DNA of 64,000 bases from Mycolicibacterium stellerae (GTDB lineage: Bacteria > Actinomycetota > Actinomycetes > Mycobacteriales > Mycobacteriaceae): contig NZ_RARC01000007.1 in NCBI RefSeq assembly GCF_003719305.1, positions 62,001-126,000 on the forward strand, read 5' to 3'. The notes beneath the pieces were generated by a model. The model did not search any database. It had not been told where the DNA came from and saw nothing but the letters and a program-made list of their open reading frames with translations. This document shows positions 9,199-20,192 of this stretch, one piece after another. How positions within the stretch are numbered: the stretch's first letter is position 1; each line of letters begins with the position of its first letter. The translations under genes and the position numbers were made by a program.

Positions 9199-9475
9199 TC
9201 ATTCGTCCGGGCAGGTCACGTCGCACATACACCGTCGTGAACCCGATGGCGGGGCCTGCGGCATCCGGGTTGTGCACTCCGGTGACGCTGCATTCCGACA
9301 ACGGCTCGGTAATCGAGCCGTTCCGCATCACGTTGTGGCCCTGACTCTTCAGGCTGGCCACCACATCGTTCGCTGACCCGGAGCCGGTAGGCGCCGCCGT
9401 CGCGGACGACGCGCTGAGCATTGCGGCCGTCAAGACCCGGCAGCGCCACCCACAATCACACATGTCTTCATGCAT
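9199..9475 (-). pseudogene. small secreted mycobacterial protein gene with a one-base frameshift
   Basis: The minus-strand frame from ATG 9475 (alternative ATG 9463) encodes a signal peptide (VLTAAMLSASSATAAPT) and a short mature domain with VVASLKSQGHNV and LSECSVTGVHNP, a pattern seen in a conserved family of ~80-100-residue exported proteins. Members usually end VYVDVxCP. Here the frame reads VYVRRDLPGR and runs on into the convergent upstream gene to a stop at 9134. Dropping the single base at 9223 restores VYVDVTCPDE and a TGA at 9199, removing the overlap. It is either a real late frameshift or a sequencing error; most of the protein is intact. Confidence 0.65.
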
Positions 9476-9577
9476 GTGAATAGGGCAGCGGGTTACGACC
9501 ACGCGCACCACACCGGCGAGCCTGCGACAGATCGCAATTTCACGCATACCCGCGATTTGTGCGCAGTCTCGCCGTCG

Positions 9578-10570
9578 TCAGTGACGCCGCTCAGCCAGTG
9601 CACGAAGGAAGAACGTCAGGTTCGCGGGCCGTTCGGCGATGCGGCGGACGAAGTAGCCGTACCACTGCGTGCCGAACGGGACATAGATCCGGACGTGATT
9701 GCCCGCGTCGGCCAGCCGTCGCTGTTCGGCATCTCGGATTCCGAAGAGCATCTGGTATTCGAAATCGTCCACGCCGCGGTTGTTGTCGCGAACCATTGCC
9801 GGCACGGCGTCGATGATCTGCGGATCGTGCGAGGCGACCATCGGGTAGCCCGACCCTGCCATCAACGCCTGCAGGCAGCGAAGGTAGGAGTCGGTGACAT
9901 CCTCGTGGTCGCGGTAGGCCACCGATGCCGGCTCGTCGTAGGCACCCTTGCACAACCGGATCCGCGCGCCGGAGGCGGCGAACTCCTCGCAGTCGCCAAG
10001 CGTGCGCTTCAGGTACGCCTGCAAAACGGTGCCGAGCCAAGGAAACTCGGCGCGAAGGTCACGCACGATGGACAGCGTCGAGTCGGTGGTCGTGTGGTCC
10101 TCGGCGTCGACCGTCACCCAGGCGCCGACGTTCTGGGCCCTCTCGCAGATCGTGTGGGCGTTGTCCCTGGCGATCTTCTCGCCGTCCCGGGGCAGGGCCT
10201 GACCGAGCGCAGACAGCTTCAGCGACACCTCCAGCGGACGCACAGACGTGCTTGGCGTCTCGTGGCGCGTGCCGAGCGTATCGAGCAGACCCAGATATGC
10301 CTGCACCGTCGTGTCGGCATCCTCGACCGCGGTGGTGTCCTCACCCAGATAGTCGATGCTGACCATGCGGCCGCTATCCCGCAGTTGCGCAACCGATTTC
10401 AATACGTCGTCGATCGACTCTCCGGGCACGAAGCGGTGCACGACGTCGCGGGTGATCGGTAGCCGCTCGGCGGTACGCCGCAGTCCGTCGGATCGGCTGG
10501 CAGCCAGAATCGCCGGGCGCGCGACGCGTTGAAAGACGCGATGAGCGCTTGTGCGAAGAGCAGACTCCAC
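9578..10570 (-). CDS. pruB: proline dehydrogenase (monofunctional)
   Basis: 330 residues from a GTG at 10570, with GAGGAGA seven bases upstream. FAD-dependent TIM-barrel enzyme oxidising L-proline to pyrroline-5-carboxylate and feeding electrons to the respiratory chain at the membrane. Visible family segments include LEVSLKLSALGQ, VDAEDHTTTDST, LQAYLKRT, IRLCKGAYDEP, the ASHDP strand and the substrate-contacting YVPFGTQWYGYFVRR near the C-terminus. It lies 12 bases after pruA on the same strand (Rv1188 equivalent), forming the proline-to-glutamate operon, and is divergent from the PucR-type activator gene. Confidence 0.95.
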   Translation of the reverse strand: MESALRTSAHRVFQRVARPAILAASRSDGLRRTAERLPITRDVVHRFVPGESIDDVLKSVAQLRDSGRMVSIDYLGEDTTAVEDADTTVQAYLGLLDTLGTRHETPSTSVRPLEVSLKLSALGQALPRDGEKIARDNAHTICERAQNVGAWVTVDAEDHTTTDSTLSIVRDLRAEFPWLGTVLQAYLKRTLGDCEEFAASGARIRLCKGAYDEPASVAYRDHEDVTDSYLRCLQALMAGSGYPMVASHDPQIIDAVPAMVRDNNRGVDDFEYQMLFGIRDAEQRRLADAGNHVRIYVPFGTQWYGYFVRRIAERPANLTFFLRALAERRH

Positions 10571-10582
10571 AACGACATCTCC

Positions 10583-12211
10583 TCAACCCATGTGTGGATA
10601 GTTGTGATCGGTGGGCGGAACGAACGTCTCCTTGATGGAGCGGGCGGACGTCCATCGCAGCAGGTTCAGCGCCGAGCCGGCCTTGTCGTTGGTGCCCGAC
10701 GCCCGGGACCCGCCGAACGGCTGCTGGCCGACGACGGCGCCCGTCGGCTTGTCGTTGACGTAGAAGTTGCCCGCGGCGAAGCGCAGCCGGTTCTGGGCCT
10801 GCAGCACCGCGTTGCGGTCGTCGGCGATGATCGCTCCGGTCAGCGCGTACTTCGCTCCGCTGTCGACGACGCCGAGCATCTGCTCGTATTCCGAATCGGG
10901 GTAGACGTACACCGACAGGATCGGCCCGAAGTATTCGGTGGAGAACGACTCGTCGCCGGGGTCGTCGGAAAGTAGCACCGTCGGCCGGACGAAATAGCCT
11001 TCGCTGTCCTCGTATTCGCCACCGACGGCGACGGTGACGCCCGCGGCACCCTTGGCGCGCTCGATGGCCTTGACGTTCTTGGCGAACGCGCGGTCGTCGA
11101 TGAGCGCGCCACCGTAGTTGGAGAGGTCGGCGACGTCGCCGTAGCCCAATGCCTCTGTGGCACCGAGGAAGTCGTCGCCCATCGATTGCCACAGCGAGCG
11201 GGGTATGAACGCCCGCGAGGCCGCCGAGCACTTCTGTCCCTGGTAGTCGAAGGCGCCGCGGATGAGAGCGGTGCGCAGCACGTCGGGCCGTGCCGACGGA
11301 TGCGCGAGCACGAAGTCCTTGCCGCCCGTCTCACCGACCAGCCGTGGATAGGTGTGGTAGCGGTCGATGTTCGTGCCGACCTCTCGCCACAGGTGCTGGA
11401 ATGTCGCAGTGGAGCCGGTGAAGTGGATGCCTGCCAGCCGCGGATCGGTTAGTGCCACATCGGAAACGGCGATCCCGTCGCCTGTGACCATGTTGATCAC
11501 GCCCGGCGGCAGGCCTGCGGCCTCCATCAGCTGCATGGTCAGGTAGGCGGCGAACGTCTGCGTCGGCGACGGCTTCCACACCACGGTGTTACCCATCAGC
11601 GCGGCCGCGCTCGGAAGGTTGCCTGCGATCGCGGTGAAGTTGAAGGGCGTGATGGCGTATACGAAGCCCTCCAGCGGCCGGTAGTCGCTGCGGTTCCATA
11701 CCCCACGGGCGCTGACCGGCTGCTGCGCCATGATCTCTTGCGCGAAGCCGACATTGAACCGCCAGAAGTCGATCAGCTCGCAGGCGGCGTCGATCTCGGC
11801 CTGATAGGCAGACTTCGACTGGCCGAGCATTGTTGCCGCACAAAGCTTCTCGCGCCAAGGGCCGGCCAGCAGGTCGGCAGCGCGCAGAAAGACCGCGGCA
11901 CGCTCGTCGAACGGGGTGTTCGCCCAGGCGTCCTTGGCGGCCATTGCAGCGTCGATAGCGGCCGTCGCGTCGGAGTGCTCGGCGTTGGTGAAGGTGCCCA
12001 GTTTGGCGGCGTGCCGATGCGGCTGCACGACGTCGACGCGCTCGCCGCTGCCCATCCGGTGCGTGCCGCCGATGACGTGCGGCAGATCGATCGGGTCAGC
12101 GTCGGCCAGTTCGGCGAGCGCGGTGAGCAGGCGCGTGCGTTCGGGACTGTTCGGTGCGTATTCGAGAACCGGCTCGTTAACCGGCCTCGGAACCTCGGTG
12201 ACGGCATCCAT
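10583..12211 (-). CDS. pruA: L-glutamate gamma-semialdehyde (pyrroline-5-carboxylate) dehydrogenase
   Basis: 543 residues from ATG MDAVTEVPRP, the same length as M. tuberculosis RocA/PruA (Rv1187); a longer frame from 12265 lacks family similarity and would run into the divergent promoter. NAD-dependent aldehyde dehydrogenase converting glutamate semialdehyde to glutamate. Motifs: GETGGKDFVLAH with the general-base Glu, GQKCSAASR with the catalytic Cys, and FGPILSVYVYPD. A GGGGAT sequence upstream of the ATG may serve for ribosome binding. It is the first gene of the pruA-pruB operon, transcribed away from pruC. Confidence 0.95.
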   Translation of the reverse strand: MDAVTEVPRPVNEPVLEYAPNSPERTRLLTALAELADADPIDLPHVIGGTHRMGSGERVDVVQPHRHAAKLGTFTNAEHSDATAAIDAAMAAKDAWANTPFDERAAVFLRAADLLAGPWREKLCAATMLGQSKSAYQAEIDAACELIDFWRFNVGFAQEIMAQQPVSARGVWNRSDYRPLEGFVYAITPFNFTAIAGNLPSAAALMGNTVVWKPSPTQTFAAYLTMQLMEAAGLPPGVINMVTGDGIAVSDVALTDPRLAGIHFTGSTATFQHLWREVGTNIDRYHTYPRLVGETGGKDFVLAHPSARPDVLRTALIRGAFDYQGQKCSAASRAFIPRSLWQSMGDDFLGATEALGYGDVADLSNYGGALIDDRAFAKNVKAIERAKGAAGVTVAVGGEYEDSEGYFVRPTVLLSDDPGDESFSTEYFGPILSVYVYPDSEYEQMLGVVDSGAKYALTGAIIADDRNAVLQAQNRLRFAAGNFYVNDKPTGAVVGQQPFGGSRASGTNDKAGSALNLLRWTSARSIKETFVPPTDHNYPHMG

Positions 12212-12307
12212 GCAGTAAGGATCCCCTTTTCGAGCATCGTTAACCGATGGCTGATCGAACAACACCGTCGGGGACTTATAGTCGAATCGGACAAAAGGGG
12301 GTTGGCG
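12212..12307. promoter_or_regulatory. divergent pruA / pruC control region
   Basis: A 96-base gap between the oppositely oriented pruA and pruC genes must hold both promoters. It contains an inverted repeat CATCG-TTAAC-CGATG at 12235-12249, close to the pruA start, which is a candidate operator for the PucR-type activator. The assignment to PruC is inference from position and symmetry only. Confidence 0.45.
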
Positions 12308-13897
12308 ATGGCGGAGCGCGAGGGACTGTCACTCGGCCAGCTGCTGCTCACCCTCGACCGGACGATGGTGACGCTGGTCGAGGCGCCGCGCGGGCTGGAC
12401 ATGCCGGTGGGGTCGGTTGCGCTCGTCGACGTCGACGACATCCGGCTCGGTTTGGCCCTCGGCGCCGGCTCTGCCGACCTGTTCTTCCTGCTCGGGGTGT
12501 CCGACGCGGAGGCGGTCGGTTGGATCGCGCAACAGGCCAACGGGGCGGTGCCCGCCGCGATCTTCGTCAAGCAGCCGTCCCCCGCCGCGGCGAAACTGGC
12601 GGCGGAACTCGGCAGCGCGGTGGTCGCCGTCGAACCCCGCGCCCGCTGGGAATTGCTCTACAAGCTGGTCAACCATGCGTTCGAACACCACGGCAACCGT
12701 GGCGACCCGCGCAGCGACTCCGGCACCGACCTGTTCGGGTTGGCACAGTCGATCGCCGAGCGCACCCACGGGATGATCAGCATCGAGGACGACCAGTCAC
12801 ACGTGCTGGCCTATTCGGCGTCCAACGCCGAGGCCGACGAACTGCGCAGGTTGACCATCCTGGGCCGCGCCGGTCCGCCCGAGCATCTGGAATGGATCGG
12901 GCAGTGGGGCATCTTCGACGCCCTGCAGGCCAGCGGCGAGGTCGTCCGCGTCGCCGAACGTCCCGAGCTCGGCCTGCGCCCCCGGCTCGCCGTGGCCATC
13001 CACCTGCCCGCCACCGACGCGCGACGACCTCCCGGCTTCGCGGGCACGATCTGGCTGCAGCAGGGCTCTGCGCCGCTTGCCGACGACGTGGAGGAGGTGC
13101 TGCGCGGCGGGGCCGTGTTGGCTGCACGCATCATGGCGCGGCTGGCGGCTGCGCCGTCCACGCACACGGTGCTGGTGGGAGACCTGCTCGGGCTTGGTGA
13201 GGGCCCCGCCGACGTCGGCGCGATCGCCCGCGAGTTGGGTATCGCCGCCGACGGCCGCGCTGCGCTTGTCGGCTTCCGCGGCGAGGGAGCCGCGGTACCG
13301 TCCAACGTGATCGCGTTGAGCGCGAGCGCTTTTCGCGCCGATGCGCAGGTCGCCTCTTCCGGCGATCGTGTGTACGTGCTGTTGCCGAAGATCGGGGCGA
13401 CGTCGTCGGTGACGTCGTGGGTGCGGGGCATGGTCGCCGCGTTGCGCCGCGAGCTGGGAACGACGATGCGGGCGGTGATCGCCGCGCCGCTGGCCGGGCT
13501 GGCCGGTGCTGCCGCAGCCCGCGCCGAGGTGGACCGGGTATTCGACAGCGCCGACCGCCACCCCACCGCCATCGATCAAGTCACGTCGTTGGACGAGGCG
13601 CACACCACGGTGCTGCTCGACGAGATCGTCGCGCACGTGGCAGGCAGGCAACGGCTCATCGATCCGCGCGTCCGCGAACTGCGCGAGCAGGATCCGATGC
13701 TCGCCGACACGCTGGCCGCCTATCTGGACGGGTTCGGCGATATCTCCGCTGTGGCACATCGACTGCATGTGCACCCGAATACGGTGCGCTACCGCGTGCG
13801 TCGGATCGAGAAGCTGTTGTCGACGTCGTTGGACGATCCCGACGACCGCCTCGTTCTCGCGCTCGGCCTGCGGGCGACCGAGCGCTCACCCCAATAG
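12308..13897 (+). CDS. pruC: PucR-family transcriptional activator of proline utilisation
   Basis: 529 residues from ATG 12308 (MAEREGLSLGQLL). The N-terminal PucR-type sensory region is followed by a GGDEF-like central domain, with a C-terminal HTH_30 helix-turn-helix (AVAHRLHVHPNTVRYRVRRI) near residue 490. It corresponds to Rv1186c. In M. smegmatis a PucR-type protein at this locus, PruC, is reported to activate pruAB in the presence of proline, and the divergent arrangement here fits that role. Its last codons and stop lie inside a perfect 15-base tandem duplication, which recreates the same sequence just after the stop. Confidence 0.9.
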   Translation: MAEREGLSLGQLLLTLDRTMVTLVEAPRGLDMPVGSVALVDVDDIRLGLALGAGSADLFFLLGVSDAEAVGWIAQQANGAVPAAIFVKQPSPAAAKLAAELGSAVVAVEPRARWELLYKLVNHAFEHHGNRGDPRSDSGTDLFGLAQSIAERTHGMISIEDDQSHVLAYSASNAEADELRRLTILGRAGPPEHLEWIGQWGIFDALQASGEVVRVAERPELGLRPRLAVAIHLPATDARRPPGFAGTIWLQQGSAPLADDVEEVLRGGAVLAARIMARLAAAPSTHTVLVGDLLGLGEGPADVGAIARELGIAADGRAALVGFRGEGAAVPSNVIALSASAFRADAQVASSGDRVYVLLPKIGATSSVTSWVRGMVAALRRELGTTMRAVIAAPLAGLAGAAAARAEVDRVFDSADRHPTAIDQVTSLDEAHTTVLLDEIVAHVAGRQRLIDPRVRELREQDPMLADTLAAYLDGFGDISAVAHRLHVHPNTVRYRVRRIEKLLSTSLDDPDDRLVLALGLRATERSPQ

Positions 13898-13910
13898 CGC
13901 TCACCCCAAT
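13881..13910. repeat. 15-base perfect tandem duplication across the pruC stop codon
   Basis: AGCGCTCACCCCAAT occurs at 13881-13895 and again at 13896-13910. The TAG stop is formed at the junction of the two copies. It looks like a recent slippage or short duplication. Confidence 0.9.
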
Positions 13911-13914
13911 ATGC

Positions 13915-13972
13915 CGAGCAGACGCAAAAGTCCCCGAAATGCCGCGTTTTGGGGACCTTTTGCGTCTGCTCG
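13915..13972. terminator. long inverted repeat between convergent genes
   Basis: Arms of about 21 bases (left 13915-13935, right 13951-13972) pair with one bulged base, around a 15-base loop. The arms start CGAGCAGACGCAAAAG and the opposite arm ends CTTTTGCGTCTGCTCG. It separates pruC (plus) from the acyl-CoA dehydrogenase (minus) and would act as a bidirectional terminator; similar hairpins are common between mycobacterial genes. Confidence 0.75.
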
Positions 13973-13980
13973 CCGGGGAA

Positions 13981-15753
13981 CTAGCCCGTCAGCGCGCCGG
14001 TCACCAGTTCGTCGAAACGCTCGATGGCCTCGTCGCCGTCGGCGTCAAGGCCACGCAGCGGGCCTTGGTCAGCCAGGTATCTCTGCGCGTAGAGCCGGGC
14101 CACGAGAGTCTTTCGGTCTGTTCGGTTTTCGGCCAGCTCCCACGCCGCCTGCTCTGTCAAAAGGGCACCGGCATACACGTCACCCATGAACTTCGCGAGC
14201 GGGAACAGCCTGGCTTCGGCGACCGCACCGCCGAGCTTGCTCCACGCGGTGATAGCCGCATCGAGGTCCTCGACACGACGAGCGACAAGTGCGGTGGTGT
14301 CGTCGGCGTCGGACACCGACACCGCATCGTGCAGACGTTGCAGAAGCGGTTCGTGCGCCTGCGCGCGCTCGATCCCGCGCTTCACGTCCAGACAGAGGAT
14401 GTTGTCTGGGCCTTCCCAGATGGTGTTCACCTGCGCGTCGCGCAGTAGCCGTGCCACCGGCCATGTCTCGATATAGCCGTTGCCGCCGTGGATTTCGATC
14501 GCATCCGATGCCATGGTGATGCCGAGCCTGCAGACCTTCAGCTTGGTGACGGGTACGGCGATGCGCTGACGGACCCGCCGCGGCTGCCGGTGGTTGGCGG
14601 CCCCGGTGCCGTCGAAGACGAGCGCTTGGGCGGCTTCGACGTCGACGATCATCTCGGCCAGTTTGCGCCGCATCAACGGCTTGTCGATGAGCGCGTCGCC
14701 GAAGGCCTGCCTACGCTGGGCGTAGCACAACGATTCGACCAAGGCGCGTCGCGCATTTCCGAGCGCGAAGAGCGCGATGCCGAGGCGTGCGGCATTCGTC
14801 AGCTCCATCATCCGGCCAAGGCCCTTGCCGTCGGATGGACCCGCGTCGTCACTGGCTTGGCCGGACAGAAGAAACGCTTCGGCGTCGACGAACTCGATCT
14901 CACCCGACGCGACCGAGCGGGTACCGAGCTTGTCCTTCAGCCTGCGCACGCGGACACCGTTGCGGGACCCGTCGCGGCGCGTCCGCAACACGAGGAACGT
15001 CGCGACGCCCCGGCTGGAGTCGGGTGCTCCCTCGGGCTTGGCGAGCACGACGAACGCCTCGCCGTTGCAGTTCGACGCGAACCACTTGAATCCGTTGAGC
15101 AGCCACGCGTCTCCGTTGCGCGTTGCCGTCGTCTCGAGTGCGCCGAGATCAGATCCGCCGGTCCGTTCGGTCAGCAGCTGGGCGGTCTGCCCCTCCCACT
15201 CACCCGACTCGAACTTGGCCAGCACGTGGTCGCGCACATCGGCCGGGGCGTACGCCGCCACCAGAGCCTTCACCATGCCGCCGCCGGTGCCCAGCGCGCA
15301 GCCCATCCCGATATCGGCCTGGTTGAGCAGATAGTTCGACGCGAACAGTGGCAGCGACGAGCTCATGCCTGCGCCACGGGCGTCGTTGCGCAGCGCCTTC
15401 TGGGCATCCAGCACGGCTCGGCGGGATTCGTCGAACGAGGTCGGCATGATCACCCGGCTGACGTCGTGGCCCCACCGGTCGTAGCGTTCGAGCCGGGGCG
15501 GGTTGCGGTCGGTCTCCTCCGCCCACCGCGAGACCGGGCCAGACATCAGCGCGCCGATACGCGTCAGGTGCGGCGTGGCGACCGCGAGCTCATCGGGCTG
15601 TAGGTAGTAGGCCATCGCGGCTTGCAGGGTGGGATCGGTGGTGTACCAGTTCAGGCCCGTCGCACCCTGGTAGTCCTCGGTGCGGTAGCGCGCGGACTTC
15701 TCCGGCGTCGTGAACGGCAGCCGGTCGACAGCCTCGACGTCGTAATCGCTCAT
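13981..15753 (-). CDS. acyl-CoA dehydrogenase, AidB-like
   Basis: 590 residues from ATG MSDYDVEAVDRLPF; longer frames overlap dapC. The layout is that of the long AidB-type acyl-CoA dehydrogenases: an extended N-terminal region, the FAD/substrate segment LLTERTGGSDLGALET about residue 195, the IEFVDAEAFLL loop, and NTIWEGPDNILCLD towards the C-terminus, plus a C-terminal helical extension. Enzymes of the family desaturate acyl-CoA thioesters with FAD; AidB members bind DNA and FAD and have poorly defined substrates. The start lies about 50 bases from the stop of dapC on the same strand, but functional linkage to lysine synthesis is not expected. Confidence 0.85.
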   Translation of the reverse strand: MSDYDVEAVDRLPFTTPEKSARYRTEDYQGATGLNWYTTDPTLQAAMAYYLQPDELAVATPHLTRIGALMSGPVSRWAEETDRNPPRLERYDRWGHDVSRVIMPTSFDESRRAVLDAQKALRNDARGAGMSSSLPLFASNYLLNQADIGMGCALGTGGGMVKALVAAYAPADVRDHVLAKFESGEWEGQTAQLLTERTGGSDLGALETTATRNGDAWLLNGFKWFASNCNGEAFVVLAKPEGAPDSSRGVATFLVLRTRRDGSRNGVRVRRLKDKLGTRSVASGEIEFVDAEAFLLSGQASDDAGPSDGKGLGRMMELTNAARLGIALFALGNARRALVESLCYAQRRQAFGDALIDKPLMRRKLAEMIVDVEAAQALVFDGTGAANHRQPRRVRQRIAVPVTKLKVCRLGITMASDAIEIHGGNGYIETWPVARLLRDAQVNTIWEGPDNILCLDVKRGIERAQAHEPLLQRLHDAVSVSDADDTTALVARRVEDLDAAITAWSKLGGAVAEARLFPLAKFMGDVYAGALLTEQAAWELAENRTDRKTLVARLYAQRYLADQGPLRGLDADGDEAIERFDELVTGALTG

Positions 15754-15802
15754 GACGCGACGGTATTGCAGGTTCGGCGTCCTGCGCGGGCAGACGGTGT
15801 AA

Positions 15803-16906
15803 CTAGGCGGCAAGCCGCTCGACGGCGGCGTCGATCCGTTCGTCGGTGGCGGTCAACGCGATTCGAACGTGCCGGCTGCCGCGCGGTCCGTAGAACTCGC
15901 CTGGGGCGACGAGGATCCCTCGCTGCGCAAGCCATCCGACCGTGTCACGACACGGCTCACCCCGCGTCGCCCAGATGTACAACCCGGCTTCGGAGTGGTC
16001 AACGTCGAAACCGGCGGACTTCACGGCGGGCAGCAGCGCATCGCGACGTCGCGCGTAGCGCTCCCGCTGATCGCGTTCGTGTGCGTCGTCGTCGAGCGCG
16101 GCGACCATGGCGCCCTGCACGGGCGTCGGCATCATCATCCCCGCGTGCTTGCGAACGGCCAGCAATTCGGCGATCAAGCCGCGATCGCCTGCGACGAAGC
16201 CGGCACGGTAACCCGCCAGCGAGGACGTCTTGGAAAGCGAGTGAATCGCCAGCAGGCCCGTGTGGTCGCCGTCGCAGACCGAGGGATGCAGCAGCGAGAC
16301 AGGTGCGGCATCCCAGCCAAGGCCCAGGTAGCACTCATCCGACGCGACGATCGCGCCGCGTTCGCGCGCCCAGCCGACGACCTTCCTGAGGTGGTCGGCG
16401 CCAAGGACGGCACCGGTGGGGTTGCTTGGCGAGTTGAGATAGATCAACGCCGGTGATCGAGGACCGATCTGGGTCAGCGAGTCGGCCAGCAGCACCTGCG
16501 CCCCGGCCAACTTCGCGCCGACTTCATAAGTCGGGTAAGCCAATTCGGGCACGACGACGACATCGTCGGGTCCAAGGCCGAGTAGCGTCGGCAGCCACGC
16601 GATGAGCTCCTTGGTGCCGATCGCGGGCAGCACGGCGTCGTCGGCCAGGTTCGTCACGCCGTAGCGGCGACTCAATGCTGCGACGGCCGACGCGCGAAGC
16701 GCAGGTGTGCCAGCGGTGGTCGGATAACCCGGCGCGGCGCTGGCGGCCGCCAACGCATCGCGGATGACGGGCGCGACCGGATCAACCGGCGTGCCAACGG
16801 ACAGGTCGACGATCCCGTCGGGATGCGAGCGAGCCAGCGTCGTCGCGTCGGCGAGCGTGTCCCAGGGAAATACCGGCAGCCCCGCAGAGATGCCGCGGCG
16901 GACCAC
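15803..16906 (-). CDS. dapC: N-succinyldiaminopimelate aminotransferase
   Basis: 367 residues from a GTG at 16906 (VRRGISAGLPVFPWDTL), matching Rv1178 in length and N-terminal sequence. PLP-dependent fold-type I aminotransferase converting N-succinyl-2-amino-6-ketopimelate to N-succinyl-LL-diaminopimelate for lysine and peptidoglycan. Motifs: VDLSVGTPVDPV, YLNSPSNPTGAVLG, ASDECYLGLGWD and the PLP lysine in HSLSKTSSLAGYR. It follows fdxC by 17 bases on the same strand, an arrangement conserved across mycobacteria. Confidence 0.93.
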   Translation of the reverse strand: MVRRGISAGLPVFPWDTLADATTLARSHPDGIVDLSVGTPVDPVAPVIRDALAAASAAPGYPTTAGTPALRASAVAALSRRYGVTNLADDAVLPAIGTKELIAWLPTLLGLGPDDVVVVPELAYPTYEVGAKLAGAQVLLADSLTQIGPRSPALIYLNSPSNPTGAVLGADHLRKVVGWARERGAIVASDECYLGLGWDAAPVSLLHPSVCDGDHTGLLAIHSLSKTSSLAGYRAGFVAGDRGLIAELLAVRKHAGMMMPTPVQGAMVAALDDDAHERDQRERYARRRDALLPAVKSAGFDVDHSEAGLYIWATRGEPCRDTVGWLAQRGILVAPGEFYGPRGSRHVRIALTATDERIDAAVERLAA

Positions 16907-16923
16907 GTCGGGTCTAGCCGTTA

Positions 16924-17247
16924 TCAGTCCTCACCCTGAGGCGGTAGGTCCTTGACCGACTGCGGATCGTTGTCGGTCTGGCCGACTTTCGACGCTCCGC
17001 CGGGTGACCCGAGCTCGGCGAAGAAGTCCGCGTTGATCTGGGTGTACCCGCTCCACTGATCCGGCACGTCGTCTTCGTAATAGATGGCCTCGACGGGGCA
17101 GACCGGCTCGCATGCGCCGCAATCCACACATTCGTCGGGGTGGATGTACAGCATGCGGGCGCCCTCGTAGATGCAGTCAACAGGGCACTCCTCGATACAT
17201 GCCTTGTCTTTGATGTCGACGCAGGGTTCGGCGATGGTGTACGTCAC
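16924..17247 (-). CDS. fdxC: 7Fe ferredoxin
   Basis: 107 residues. The N-terminal half carries Cys 9, 17 and 21 (ACIEECPVDC) and a CVDCGACEPVCPVEA motif, the [3Fe-4S]/[4Fe-4S] pattern of actinobacterial seven-iron ferredoxins, followed by an acidic C-terminal tail. It carries electrons in the cytoplasm. It is equivalent to Rv1177 and is the first gene of the fdxC-dapC unit. A weak iron-box-like sequence lies about 110 bases upstream (17352-17370), and a large divergent intergenic region separates it from the PadR regulator. Confidence 0.95.
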   Translation of the reverse strand: MTYTIAEPCVDIKDKACIEECPVDCIYEGARMLYIHPDECVDCGACEPVCPVEAIYYEDDVPDQWSGYTQINADFFAELGSPGGASKVGQTDNDPQSVKDLPPQGED

Positions 17248-17351
17248 TGAGTACTCCTCAAGTCCTCTCGATCAACCTGATCAATGGGGCTGCCTGTGTA
17301 CAGGGCATGGGTGAAAATTCGCTCCAGTATCCGATGCGGATGCGTGGAGGT

Positions 17352-17370
17352 CTACCTCAGCCTGCCCTAA
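17352..17370. promoter_or_regulatory. weak iron-box-like (IdeR/DtxR) sequence
   Basis: CTACCTCAGCCTGCCCTAA matches 13 of 19 positions of the mycobacterial iron-box consensus (TTAGGTTAGCCTAACCTAA). It lies upstream of the ferredoxin gene fdxC and of the PadR gene. Only a candidate; a match of this quality can occur by chance. Confidence 0.2.
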
Positions 17371-17419
17371 CTTTTTGCGCCCACCCATGGGGGTGGACGC
17401 GTGGTTACTGATACTAGAC

Positions 17420-17486
17420 GTTGCATATACACGTGCCTAGTCGGCACACCCCTATGCGCACGGGTGCAGTGCAACAAGTTGCATAT
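17420..17486. promoter_or_regulatory. putative PadR operator: two direct GTTGCATAT boxes
   Basis: GTTGCATAT occurs at 17420-17428 and 17478-17486, 58 bases apart, immediately upstream of the PadR-type regulator gene (start 17514). The second box overlaps the palindrome GCAACAAGTTGC (17471-17482). PadR regulators commonly repress their own promoters, so these are candidate autoregulatory sites. TTGCATAT also occurs in a 12-base palindrome at 28120-28131. Confidence 0.4.
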
Positions 17487-17513
17487 GGATCGCGCCGCTT
17501 CTAGGCTGCCGTC

Positions 17514-20083
<2,570 letters not shown>

Positions 20084-20101
20084 CTCATCCCCTTGCACCG
20101 C

Positions 20102-20185
20102 GAGCGTGCGTGTCTGCACACGACACGCCGCAGATCAGCGTCATTCCGTGCACGTTCGCGGGGCGTTTTGTGCACGCTCACGCGG
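20102..20185. terminator. palindromic intergenic element between convergent fadH and YceI genes
   Basis: Complementary arms AGCGTGC (20103-20109) and GCACGCT (20172-20178) enclose further partly complementary GC-rich sequence. It lies between the stops of two convergent genes and could serve both as terminator. The pairing is less regular than at 13915. Confidence 0.35.
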
Positions 20186-20192
20186 CGATGCG

